DNA from: Staphylococcus debuckii
Lineage (GTDB): Bacteria; Bacillota; Bacilli; Staphylococcales; Staphylococcaceae
Reading direction: 5' to 3'
DNA length: 64,000 bases
Assembly (NCBI RefSeq): GCF_003718735.1
Contig: NZ_CP033460.1
Coordinates: 2,170,001-2,234,000 of the forward strand
Positions 9,004 through 16,352 of the stretch are shown piece by piece. The translations under genes were made by a program, and so were the position numbers. Every line of letters begins with the position of its first letter. The first letter of the stretch is position 1. A model generated the notes under the pieces. That model searched no databases, was not told where the DNA came from, and saw nothing but the letters and a program-made list of their open reading frames with translations.

Positions 9004-9416
9004 CTAGATCAACCTCTCTTATGTTATTTTTGACCTTTTTGGTCACCATTCCAACAATCTCCGCATCGATTAATGTCAAGTGGCGTAAGTAGCGACAGCT
9101 ATCAAGTGATTCGCAGATATGATGAGTAAAGCCCAATAAATTAGAGTGCGTTTAAAGCGTTAATTGCTTTATTACGCACTCTGCCATTATATCCGAAGAA
9201 CGAAAACCCTTTACATAATCGATAATACGTCCATACTTTACGGACGCATTAGGAGATTACAATCAGGGGAGCTGAAAAGGAAAAACAGAGCCATCCTATT
9301 CACACACATTATGAGATTATCTATTTTAAAGTATTGAAGATTATCAAATATGCTTTCATTAATTCAAATAGTTATATACCTAAAACAATACATGACAATA
9401 CTTCATACATAACCTA
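9004..9416. other. 413-bp non-coding region with several hairpins
   Basis: No credible gene is seen. Three dyads are present: TGACC-TTTTT-GGTCA at 9031-9045 just upstream of the RadC-like gene; an imperfect stem with 8-bp ends AGAGTGCG/CGCACTCT at 9143-9182; and AATACGTCC/GGACGCATT (one mismatch) at 9224-9250. The first could be an operator; the others could be an origin-type region or a small structured RNA. None matches a family I can name. Confidence 0.4.
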
Positions 9417-9959
9417 TTATCCAAGTACATCTAGAACGTTACTATCTGTAAAATCTTCAATATCATGTATTTCTTGTGAATCTTTTTCATTAAAATATAA
9501 TTCATCAAATATACTTTTCATAATTGGTTTATGTTTTTCAAAAATACCTTCTCTTAGTTCATTATAAGCCTTCTCTTTTTTACCCTTATCTATATTAAAA
9601 GAATATTGTCTATCAATATACAATTCATTTAGGTCTCTCAAAAAATCTCTAAACTTAGAATTTATTAATAAAACCACATCATCCCCATTGTGATTTTTTC
9701 TATTTGTTATTTTAAAAACTTTATTTAGAGATTGCAAAACCTCTACCATCGTATCCCTTTCATTGATAATATCATTTTTGCAATATAGCCAGTCCAAAGA
9801 CACATCAAACATTTCTGATATGATTAATGCTTGATCTATTGGTATTTGTCGTTCACTCTCATATTTTTTTATTGTTGCAAGTGACAAATTTAATTTTTCG
9901 GCTAATTGTTCTTGAGTAAGATTTTCCATTTTTCTCAGTTCACTTAGGTTATTTTTCAT
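9417..9959 (-). CDS. XRE family repressor of the mobile element
   Basis: A 180-residue protein with an N-terminal Cro/cI helix-turn-helix (about residues 1-55, MENLTQEQLAEKLNLSLATIKKYESERQIP) and a C-terminal region without a recognised domain. I prefer the ATG at 9957-9959, with GGGGG 5 nt upstream, over an upstream start at 10001 that would put coding sequence across the operator. It is divergent from the DUF961-coupling-relaxase operon, and dyads with ATCAAGG half-sites overlap its promoter. By analogy with ImmR of ICEBs1 it probably controls the element's transfer genes; there is no adjacent metalloprotease like ImmA. Confidence 0.8.
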   Translation of the reverse strand: MKNNLSELRKMENLTQEQLAEKLNLSLATIKKYESERQIPIDQALIISEMFDVSLDWLYCKNDIINERDTMVEVLQSLNKVFKITNRKNHNGDDVVLLINSKFRDFLRDLNELYIDRQYSFNIDKGKKEKAYNELREGIFEKHKPIMKSIFDELYFNEKDSQEIHDIEDFTDSNVLDVLG

Positions 9960-9986
9960 ATAAACCCCCACAAATAATATATTTAC

Positions 9987-10031
9987 ATCAAGGTGATACA
10001 TATAGTATACCTTGATATAAATATATTACAA
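9987..10031 (-). promoter_or_regulatory. Promoter and dyad operator of the XRE repressor
   Basis: On the minus strand TTGTAA (10026-10031) and TATACT (10004-10009) are separated by 16 nt. The -10 box is inside a dyad 9987-10016 whose arms ATCAAGGTGATAC and GTATACCTTGAT pair with a one-base bulge. This suggests autoregulation by the XRE protein. Confidence 0.5.
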
Positions 10032-10101
10032 AGAGCATTGTGAAATGTATCATTCGAAATACTGTTAGTCACTTATAAACACATTGGTTTTCTTATAAAG
10101 T

Positions 10102-10135
10102 TATAAGTAAGTTAGCGCTAACTTAAAAAACTTAT
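10102..10135 (+). promoter_or_regulatory. Nested palindrome before the transfer operon
   Basis: TAAGTTAGCGCTAACTTA (10108-10125) is an 18-bp perfect palindrome. It is flanked by TATAAGT and ACTTATA, a second inverted pair. It lies 30-50 nt before the DUF961 gene, and so is an operator or an mRNA hairpin for the mobilisation operon. Confidence 0.5.
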
Positions 10136-10153
10136 AGAAAGAAGGAATTTACA

Positions 10154-10540
10154 ATGCCAATTGCAAATGCATGGGTTTTTACTGAAACCAACTTCAATGC
10201 TGAAGAATTTTTAACTAACACACACAATCTTTTTAGATTAGTATCACAACGACCGTACACAAGTAAGAAAGATCCTAGTGAAAGTGGAGTAACATTAACT
10301 TTATTAATCACTAAAGATGATACGGAGTATGGAATAGATAAAAAAAGTGGTTTAGAACGTGACAACAATGTCCTAAACACCTTTGATGTAACTGTGCTTA
10401 ATAATAAAACTTCTATTAATGTAAAAAAAGGCGAATACGTGAAACTTATTAATTACATTCCAGAGAAATCCTTTGTTATAGAGTTTGATTTGATTTTAAG
10501 ATTTGAAGATGTTGAAAAAGTAAATGTCAAGACAAAGTAA
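10154..10540 (+). CDS. DUF961 (YdcP-like) mobile-element protein
   Basis: A 128-residue protein resembling the DUF961 proteins YdcP of ICEBs1 and Orf22/Orf23 of Tn916. It has the typical N-terminal half (FRLVSQRPYTSKKDPSESGVT), a central GLERDNNVLNTFDVTV segment and a C-terminal beta-rich part (EYVKLINYIPEKSFVIEFDLI). It is soluble, with no signal peptide. These genes always precede the coupling ATPase and relaxase genes, as here, and in ICEBs1 contribute to element replication. It overlaps the ATPase gene by 17 nt, indicating one operon. Confidence 0.75.
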   Translation: MPIANAWVFTETNFNAEEFLTNTHNLFRLVSQRPYTSKKDPSESGVTLTLLITKDDTEYGIDKKSGLERDNNVLNTFDVTVLNNKTSINVKKGEYVKLINYIPEKSFVIEFDLILRFEDVEKVNVKTK

Positions 10541-11840
10541 AAAAATCAGTACAAGTAGAATCCAGAATGGGATCTATCTATACACAACACTTATCTTTCT
10601 TATAGTAATAACATTAATCATCTTAGTGGTAGACAATTTATTTGAAATAGGGGTTACGAAATACAGTACCCCCTATTTTATAACCGCCATCGCTTCAATA
10701 ATTATAATACAAGCTTTAACTTGGATGATAAGAAATAAGGGTTATAAAGGGATAAAGCATGCCCTAGTCCACTATTCTATTGTACTGAATTTAAGAAGGG
10801 CTTTTTTAGATTCAAATTACTATAACATTAGATTTCGCCTTAATAAAAAAACAGCACGGCTACCAAGAATTAAAATTGAATTTGAAAAGGGGTTATCCGT
10901 CGGTAAATTATATATTGAAAACATTCATATGGAAAAAGATATAAGTACCAGTAATATATCGATTGCATTAAATAGATATGTTGTAGAAAGAAGTTACTTA
11001 TCAAGAGATGAAAAATATTATATATTCGATATTTTTGATAGCAACATTAATCGCCAACTTACTTTTCAAAGTTCAGATGGATTACGAGAGCATGCATTAG
11101 GTTCAGATGAACAACATCTATTCATAGATAAATTCACAAGCATACCAATGCATAGTTCATTATTTGTTGGACAAACAGGATCTGGGAAAACATACGCACT
11201 GTATTCCTTGATTCTTCAAATGCTACTCAAAAAGGAAAAGTATAATCTCTACTTTGTAGACCCTAAAAATTCGAGTCTATCAGTTGTTGGTGAAAAGGTA
11301 TCTAGTAATAATACAGCGAGCTCTTTCGATAAGATTATTGAATTGTTAAGGAGATTCAACGAACTAATGGATCTTAGAAAAATCGAAATAAAAAACAAAC
11401 TAGAATCTCAACTTGAAGCCACATATGCAGACTTTGGGCATTCAGCACATGTTTTAATGTTTGATGAATTTGCTAGTTTTCAAACCGTTTTGCAATCCAT
11501 GGAAAAAAAGAAGCGTGATGAAGTAATGAAACTAATATCACAAGTTGTTTTACAAGGAAGACAATTAGGATTCTTTATATGGTTTGTCATGCAAAAGTCA
11601 GATTCGAATCAATTACCAACATATATTCGTGAAAATCTCCCAGTAAAATTTGTGATAGGGAATGCGGAAAAGCAGACATACGTAACAGCCTTCGGACCAG
11701 GAGTAGATATTAAAGAAAAGGATTTCCAATTAGGTGAAGGACTTTTAGTTTGCCCTTTAATAGCAAACCAACCAAAAATTTGTCACTTTAGTTATTTAGA
11801 CTTCAATATTCTAAATGCTGTGGAGGATTTAAGTGAGTAA
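10524..11840 (+). CDS. FtsK/TcpA-like coupling ATPase
   Basis: A 438-residue membrane-anchored ATPase. Two transmembrane helices lie at about 18-40 and 50-69; then comes an FtsK/SpoIIIE-type domain with Walker A GQTGSGKT (216-223) and Walker B VLMFDEFAS (about 310-318). Similar proteins (YdcQ of ICEBs1, Orf21 of Tn916) bring the relaxase-DNA complex to the conjugation channel. Because the element has its coupling ATPase but no channel genes, it probably docks onto a helper element's secretion system. Slightly shorter than YdcQ-type proteins (about 460-480 residues) but with all motifs. Confidence 0.85.
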   Translation: MSRQSKKISTSRIQNGIYLYTTLIFLIVITLIILVVDNLFEIGVTKYSTPYFITAIASIIIIQALTWMIRNKGYKGIKHALVHYSIVLNLRRAFLDSNYYNIRFRLNKKTARLPRIKIEFEKGLSVGKLYIENIHMEKDISTSNISIALNRYVVERSYLSRDEKYYIFDIFDSNINRQLTFQSSDGLREHALGSDEQHLFIDKFTSIPMHSSLFVGQTGSGKTYALYSLILQMLLKKEKYNLYFVDPKNSSLSVVGEKVSSNNTASSFDKIIELLRRFNELMDLRKIEIKNKLESQLEATYADFGHSAHVLMFDEFASFQTVLQSMEKKKRDEVMKLISQVVLQGRQLGFFIWFVMQKSDSNQLPTYIRENLPVKFVIGNAEKQTYVTAFGPGVDIKEKDFQLGEGLLVCPLIANQPKICHFSYLDFNILNAVEDLSE

Positions 11841-11866
11841 GCGGGGGTTATGTAATAACCCCCGCT
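11840..11866. other. Candidate oriT/nick-site hairpin
   Basis: AGCGGGGGTTAT (11840-11851) and ATAACCCCCGCT (11855-11866) form a perfect 12-bp inverted repeat with a 3-nt loop, in the 94-bp gap between coupling and relaxase genes. In ICEBs1 and Tn916 a GC-rich inverted repeat at this same place is the origin of transfer nicked by the relaxase. The absence of a T tract argues against a terminator. Function is inferred from position and shape. Confidence 0.5.
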
Positions 11867-11934
11867 CCAAAACAAATAAACTACTTACTAAAGGCTGTTA
11901 TAGCAATGTTTATTTACTTAAAAGGAGTGGTTTT

Positions 11935-13044
11935 TTGTTAAATGTTCAGGTTGATGAGTTTACATTAGTTTTACAAGCAACAAAAAGACCTTCTTCCATT
12001 GAAACATGGCCTAGTCTAGCAAACTCTTTAATTTATGAATTTACTAGGTTATCAAACATTGAGTTAGTACTTGGTGAATTAGTGAATTCTACTGATTCGC
12101 TACCAAGAGGATATTCACAAGGGTTCTCTTGTGAAAATGTACCATACTATTTTTCAATTGCTTATCATACAGATTTTATCCAAATGGGGGTTTGTATAAA
12201 GTTTTCTGCGCATGCTTGGATGAAATACAGGGAGCAGTACGAGGTTCTTTTTAATCGTTCAATACAAATACATCAATTCATATCGAATATAAATAATAAT
12301 AATAATTTATATTCCTCAAGGCTTTCAAGAATCGATATTGCAATTGATTTTATTGATGAAGGTATTTCAGTTAATACTATTTATAATCAACTATCTAGAA
12401 AGAACCAAATTGTTAAGACTTCATCTGGTAGACGAAATTTATCTAGTTTATCAGCATTAACTAAAAACAATGAAACCTCTACCTTTTATTTAGGTACAAA
12501 AGGGAAAAATATAAAAGCATTGCTGCGAGTTTATGATAAGAAGAGAGAACAAGTAGAAACGATGGGAGTTCGTTATCAAGAGTCTCTTAAATATAATAAT
12601 TGGATAAGATTCGAAGCAGTGTTTAAAGGTTCATATGCACACGATATATCTGCTAAATTAGGAAACATTAAAAACGATGTAGAATTAAAAAACTTACTTG
12701 TTTCTGCTTTAACTGATCGTTATCTTTTTTATTATGCAAAGTCTAATAAGTTAACAGTATATAGCAAAAAGATGCTTAATCTACTCGAAAAACAAACTTT
12801 TATGTTCAACTCTCCATCACCACGAATGAATTTATTAGAGCAATCTCAACAGCACATTTTAAATGGTTCGGGTTTATTCCCCTACTTATATAAAGTTTGG
12901 GATATTTGGGGAGATAATGGATTGAAAAAATGCCTAGAATTTCTTTATGAAGAATTCGAAAATTATGAGCCAAATGATGATGTAATATTGTGGCTAAATA
13001 AATATTCAATGTTATATAAAAAACAAGGTTATCCATTCAAATAA
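11935..13044 (+). CDS. Relaxase / replication initiation protein, Rep_trans family (NicK-like)
   Basis: About 369 residues, related to replication initiators of the Rep_trans family such as NicK of ICEBs1 and Orf20 of Tn916. Visible signs are the opening VDEFTLVLQATKR, the metal-site stretch SRLSRIDIAIDF, and the LRVYDKKRE motif whose tyrosine region is conserved in the family. It would nick one strand at oriT and start rolling-circle transfer or replication. I chose TTG 11935-11937 (AGGAG 7 nt upstream) because the upstream in-frame start at 11833 would make the oriT hairpin coding and adds 34 non-conserved residues. Confidence 0.82.
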   Translation: MLNVQVDEFTLVLQATKRPSSIETWPSLANSLIYEFTRLSNIELVLGELVNSTDSLPRGYSQGFSCENVPYYFSIAYHTDFIQMGVCIKFSAHAWMKYREQYEVLFNRSIQIHQFISNINNNNNLYSSRLSRIDIAIDFIDEGISVNTIYNQLSRKNQIVKTSSGRRNLSSLSALTKNNETSTFYLGTKGKNIKALLRVYDKKREQVETMGVRYQESLKYNNWIRFEAVFKGSYAHDISAKLGNIKNDVELKNLLVSALTDRYLFYYAKSNKLTVYSKKMLNLLEKQTFMFNSPSPRMNLLEQSQQHILNGSGLFPYLYKVWDIWGDNGLKKCLEFLYEEFENYEPNDDVILWLNKYSMLYKKQGYPFK

Positions 13045-13076
13045 ATAAAATAAACACATGAAGGAGCTGATGCTAT

Positions 13077-13274
13077 ATGAGCATCAATAAAAACATTAAG
13101 AACTATCCTTATCTTTTAACTCGAGAACAAGCATCTAATTTTCTTGGCATAGATCCAAAATCATTCGATAAATATATACGACCACATGATGATCTTGAAC
13201 GTTTTATGGTAGGAAAACATGAACGATATACAATGGAGTCTTTAATTAACTTTATCGAATCGCAATCTATCTAA
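13077..13274 (+). CDS. Small excisionase-like DNA-binding protein
   Basis: A 65-residue protein with a winged-helix/HTH layout (YLLTREQASNFLGIDPKSFDKYI, then a MVGKHERYTMESLINFIE wing), like the Xis proteins that sit just before tyrosine integrase genes. An AAGGAG site precedes its ATG. Excisionases bend DNA at the element ends and tip integrase toward excision. It follows the relaxase gene by 32 nt, suggesting co-expression with the transfer genes. Confidence 0.65.
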   Translation: MSINKNIKNYPYLLTREQASNFLGIDPKSFDKYIRPHDDLERFMVGKHERYTMESLINFIESQSI

Positions 13275-13284
13275 CGTTTTAACA

Positions 13285-13343
13285 GTTGATATTATGCTAG
13301 TTACAGAATACAATACAAGTGTATTCAACTAGCATCTATCAAC
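13285..13343 (+). promoter_or_regulatory. Long hairpin leader of the integrase gene
   Basis: Three stem segments pair in register around a 9-nt loop: GTTGATA/TATCAAC, ATGCTAGTT/AACTAGCAT and GAATAC/GTATTC, 22 bp in all. It lies between xis-like and int genes, ending 25 nt before the int start. It has no T-run, so an attenuator, RNA-stability element or protein site controlling integrase level is more likely than a plain terminator. Confidence 0.5.
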
Positions 13344-13368
13344 TTATTTTATGAAAGGAATTGATAGT

Positions 13369-14409
13369 ATGGCTAGCATTGTAAAACGTGGTAAATCATA
13401 CAGAGCACAAGTTTCACTGTATAAACACGGACAGCATAAAAAGCTATCGCAAACATTTACAACTAAAAAAGAAGCGAGACTTTGGGCATTAGAAATGGAA
13501 CTAGCAAAAGGTGAAGGGAAAGAACTTGCATATAGAACAACCTCATTTGCTGATTTCTTTGAGAATTGGATATACCTTGTTAAAGTCAACGATGTGAAAG
13601 AAACAACTTTCCAAAATTACGTTCGTGCTCTGGGCATCATTCGTAACTTGTTCGGTGATATTCAATTAAAAGACCTGAATGATATAGTTGTTCAGAAGAA
13701 AATTGATGAATATGCAAAAACACGTTCCCGAAAAACAACGCATGAAGTTCTTCTAAAGATAAAAACATCTTTACGTGATGCATATGCTCGTGGCTATATT
13801 GCAAATGACTTTGCACCGTTAGTAAAAACACGTGGTGTTGATCCACCAAAGCGAAACAAAGCATTATCGATTACAGACTTTAAAAAGCTTCGTAATCACG
13901 TTTTACAGCATCCAGATGATGAATTTAAGACATTAGTATTACTTGCACTAGAAACAGGAATGCGACGTGGTGAACTACTGGCAATCCGACCCAATAGCCT
14001 CTATGAACACGGTATAAAAGTCAGACATTCAATCAGCCCTACTTCTGATGATACTTCATTAAAAACAGAAAATGCAAAGCGTGATGTATCTATTAACAAA
14101 GAAGTGTACGAGATTATTCGTCAGATACCTGTGAAAAAGAATGGTTACATTTTTAACTTCGAAGGATTTAAACAATCAGAGATGTTAGCAAAGTTGCTAG
14201 AGGAATTGGGAATTGAAAAAACAACCTTTCATGGCTTACGTGATACACATGCATCATTCTTGTTTGCCCAAGATATAGATATTGCATATGTATCAAAACG
14301 ATTAGGTCACATTAATATTCAAACAACGCAAAATTATTATCTGGAATTAATGCCAGAAAAAAAGCACCAGCAAGATGCCGATGCTTTAAATCTGTTAAGT
14401 GCATTATAA
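13369..14409 (+). CDS. int: Tyrosine recombinase integrase
   Basis: About 346 residues. The N-terminus (SIVKRGKSYRAQVSLYKHGQHKK) resembles the arm-binding domain of Tn916-like integrases; a SAM-like core-binding domain spans about 55-145; the catalytic domain has arginine in TGMRRGELL (about 199-200), HGLR (288-291), LGH (about 312-314) and the nucleophile tyrosine in QNYYLEL (323-324). All catalytic residues are present. The ATG at 13369 has AAAGGA 9 nt upstream and is preferred to 13351. It would recombine the element at the 16-bp rpsI core and lies 70 bp from attR. Confidence 0.93.
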   Translation: MASIVKRGKSYRAQVSLYKHGQHKKLSQTFTTKKEARLWALEMELAKGEGKELAYRTTSFADFFENWIYLVKVNDVKETTFQNYVRALGIIRNLFGDIQLKDLNDIVVQKKIDEYAKTRSRKTTHEVLLKIKTSLRDAYARGYIANDFAPLVKTRGVDPPKRNKALSITDFKKLRNHVLQHPDDEFKTLVLLALETGMRRGELLAIRPNSLYEHGIKVRHSISPTSDDTSLKTENAKRDVSINKEVYEIIRQIPVKKNGYIFNFEGFKQSEMLAKLLEELGIEKTTFHGLRDTHASFLFAQDIDIAYVSKRLGHINIQTTQNYYLELMPEKKHQQDADALNLLSAL

Positions 14410-14443
14410 GGTTCAAGTTTATGATTTGAACCAACTTGAACCA
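14410..14443. repeat. Right arm-type integrase binding repeats
   Basis: GGTTCAAGTT (14410-14419) is an inverted copy, and TTTGAACCAACTTGAACCA (14425-14443) holds two direct copies of TGAACCA at 11-bp spacing, matching 1825-1843 at the other end. The inverted and direct copies can also pair as a hairpin. Confidence 0.55.
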
Positions 14444-14479
14444 AAAAACCTTTGTAAACGTTGGTATATAAACAATCCT

Positions 14480-14495
14480 ATTAACGTTTTGAGAA
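14480..14495. repeat. attR: right 16-bp attachment repeat within rpsI
   Basis: Same 16 bp as attL; on the minus strand it encodes the last residues FSKR and stop of RpsI. The core therefore restores the gene end exactly. Confidence 0.85.
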
Positions 14496-14873
14496 TTGTG
14501 GAGAACGACGTGCTTTTTTAAGACCTGGTTTTTTACGTTCTTTCATACGTGGGTCACGAGTAAGTAATCCAGCGCGTTTTAAAGAACCTCTGTACTCAGG
14601 ATCTGCTTCTAATAACGCACGAGCGATACCATGACGGATAGCTTGTGCTTGACCTGTGAAACCGCCACCGTGAACGTTAACTAAAACGTCATAGTTACCT
14701 TTAGTTTCTGTAACTTCGAATGGTTGGTTTAAGTCTAAGATTAATGATTCAAATGGTAAATATTCACGTACGTCTTTACCGTTTACTGTGATGTTACCTT
14801 CGCCTGGTACTAAACGTACACGTGCTACTGAGTTTTTACGACGGCCTGTGCCTCTATATTCAACTTGTGCCAA
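14481..14873 (-). CDS. rpsI: 30S ribosomal protein S9
   Basis: The 130-residue S9 protein of the small subunit head, whose C-terminal tail ([13 protein letters not shown]) reaches the P-site tRNA. The family signature [19 protein letters not shown] is present. It follows rplM by 19 nt. Its 3' end is the attachment site of the mobile element, and the coding sequence is intact. Confidence 0.98.
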   Translation of the reverse strand: MAQVEYRGTGRRKNSVARVRLVPGEGNITVNGKDVREYLPFESLILDLNQPFEVTETKGNYDVLVNVHGGGFTGQAQAIRHGIARALLEADPEYRGSLKRAGLLTRDPRMKERKKPGLKKARRSPQFSKR

Positions 14874-14892
14874 TGTAATTTCCTCCTTCTAA

Positions 14893-15330
14893 TTAACCAC
14901 GTAACTCGTAGTTTTCTGGTTGTTGTGCAGCGTGTGGATGTTCAGCGCCACCATATACATATAATTTTTTACCTTGTTTTTCGCCTAAGCGTGTACTTGG
15001 TAACATGCCTTTGATTGAAATTTCAAGTAAACGTGCTGGGTTTTTCTCTCTTAATTCACCAGCTGTGATTGATTTGATTCCGCCTGGGTAGTTAGAATGA
15101 CGGTAGTAAACTTTGTCTGAAGCTTTTTTACCTGTCATTTCGATTTGTCCAGCGTTGATGATGATTACATAGTCACCACTGTCAACGTGTGGAGTAAAAG
15201 TTGCTTTATGTTTTCCGCGTAAAATAGTTGCTACTTCTGATGATAAGCGACCTAAAGTTTGGCCTGCTGCATCGATAACATACCATTTGCGCTCAATGTT
15301 TGATTCATTAGCCATAAATGTTTGACGCAT
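14893..15330 (-). CDS. rplM: 50S ribosomal protein L13
   Basis: The 145-residue L13, an early-assembling large-subunit protein. The core [19 protein letters not shown] and [20 protein letters not shown] motifs are typical. The ATG at 15328-15330 ([10 protein letters not shown]) has AGGAGG in front and matches staphylococcal L13; a longer reading to 15396 runs into leader sequence. First gene of the rplM-rpsI operon. Confidence 0.97.
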   Translation of the reverse strand: MRQTFMANESNIERKWYVIDAAGQTLGRLSSEVATILRGKHKATFTPHVDSGDYVIIINAGQIEMTGKKASDKVYYRHSNYPGGIKSITAGELREKNPARLLEISIKGMLPSTRLGEKQGKKLYVYGGAEHPHAAQQPENYELRG

Positions 15331-15509
15331 AATAATTGTCCTCCTAATAATAACTGCTATGCAAGTTGCTTTTTTTAAAACAATGTTACGATTCAAAGCT
15401 CAGATAATATTCATTTAGTTGATTTTAATTCGACTTTGCTTCTATATCTAGTAACACAATAAGTTTCCGGGGCTTATCGTGGTGGTGATATAAAACAATA
15501 CCGCATATA
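15331..15509 (-). promoter_or_regulatory. Leader of rplM-rpsI (L13-leader candidate)
   Basis: About 170 nt of untranslated RNA precede rplM. A conserved-looking part GATAAGCCCCGGAAACTTAT (15461-15480 on the minus strand) is G/C-rich in an A/T-rich surround and can fold (ATAAG/CTTAT). Low-GC Gram-positives have an L13 autoregulatory leader in this position; I cannot confirm the match without a covariance search. Confidence 0.4.
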
Positions 15510-15538
15510 ATCGTATAATTTATCTAGGTATTTGTCAA
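15510..15538 (-). promoter_or_regulatory. Promoter of rplM-rpsI
   Basis: Perfect TTGACA (15533-15538, minus strand), 17 nt, then TACGAT (15510-15515). Strong sigma-A match for a ribosomal operon. Confidence 0.6.
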
Positions 15539-15544
15539 TACGAT

Positions 15545-16348
15545 TCAATCATTTTCTAGTGATTTTTTGCGATGTATTTTAATATCAGATCCTAAGTCAT
15601 TCACTAATTCTTTTGGAGCTAAATAGATTTTTTCCAAATAAAGTCCTTCTGCTGGCGCAGTAAAAGGAACCTGTTTGCGATCTTTAGCTTCTAAAAGCTT
15701 AGGGACATCTTCAGGTTGGCGTTTCCCTTTGCCTACTTCAATTAAGAAGGCAACAAGTACACGAACCATATTATACAGAAAACCTGAACCAGTCACAATG
15801 TAATCAAAGCCATTTTCTGTTTTAATAATTTCACTTTGGTATAAAGTACGTTCTTTACTCTCTACTTCTGTTTTCTGTGAACAAAAGCCTGTAAAGTCAT
15901 GTGTACCTATAAAGTGCTGTGCCGCTTCATTCATCTTTTCTAAATCTAAGTCGTCACGATAATATGTCTTTAATCCGCTCATAAAGACATCGCGATGCGC
16001 ACCTTGATATACTTTATATCTATAGCGCTTGCCTACGCAGTCATAGCGACAATGAAAGTTCTCGTCGACTATAGATACCTCATTGACATAAATGTCGTCA
16101 GGCAAGGCGCTATTCATCGCATATTGCCATTTATCAGGCGCGATATTCAATTCAGTATCAAAGTGGAAATATTGTTCTATCGCATGCACGCCTCTATCCG
16201 TGCGACTTGACGGATGAATGCGTACATGACGTTTATGCATACGTTTTAAAATCTTTTCAAATTGTTGCTGCACTGTTCTGCCGTGCTGTTGAATTTGAAA
16301 CCCTAAAAAGTTACTTCCTTGATAAGAAATTTTTACTAATATCCGCAC
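15545..16348 (-). CDS. truA: tRNA pseudouridine synthase A
   Basis: 267 residues. TruA makes pseudouridine at positions 38-40 of the tRNA anticodon arm. The catalytic aspartate lies in the [10 protein letters not shown] motif (about residues 48-57), and the later parts RYRYKVYQG and [13 protein letters not shown] are typical. It starts 4 nt after ecfT on the same strand and is probably the last gene of the ecfA1-ecfA2-ecfT-truA operon, an order common in Firmicutes. Confidence 0.96.
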   Translation of the reverse strand: MRILVKISYQGSNFLGFQIQQHGRTVQQQFEKILKRMHKRHVRIHPSSRTDRGVHAIEQYFHFDTELNIAPDKWQYAMNSALPDDIYVNEVSIVDENFHCRYDCVGKRYRYKVYQGAHRDVFMSGLKTYYRDDLDLEKMNEAAQHFIGTHDFTGFCSQKTEVESKERTLYQSEIIKTENGFDYIVTGSGFLYNMVRVLVAFLIEVGKGKRQPEDVPKLLEAKDRKQVPFTAPAEGLYLEKIYLAPKELVNDLGSDIKIHRKKSLEND

Positions 16349-16352
16349 ATTT

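Larger units (their letters stand above)
1698..14495. mobile_element. Integrative and mobilizable element in the 3' end of rpsI
   Basis: The stretch is bounded by the 16-bp direct repeat ATTAACGTTTTGAGAA at 1698-1713 and 14480-14495; the right copy is the last four codons and stop of rpsI. Inside lie a tyrosine integrase next to the right end, a small excisionase-like protein, a Rep_trans-type relaxase, an FtsK/TcpA-like coupling ATPase, a DUF961 protein and an XRE repressor, i.e. the ICEBs1/Tn916 processing order without any type IV secretion channel genes. Cargo is a complete type I restriction-modification system, a RadC-like protein and an FRG-domain remnant. Insertion leaves RpsI unchanged. 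Mobilisation by a co-resident conjugative element is inference; rpsI is a known integration target in Gram-positive islands. Confidence 0.85.

Noticed and set aside
10132..10380. 82-codon open frame antisense to the DUF961 gene
   Set aside because: It lies inside the well-supported DUF961 gene on the other strand, has no ribosome site and crosses the palindrome.
11833..11934. Upstream start for the relaxase
   Set aside because: The extra 34 residues are translated hairpin sequence, and TTG 11935 has the correct ribosome site.
1698..14495. Staphylococcal pathogenicity island (SaPI) or prophage
   Set aside because: No terminase small subunit, primase/helicase Rep, capsid-interference or structural genes; the module is of ICE type.
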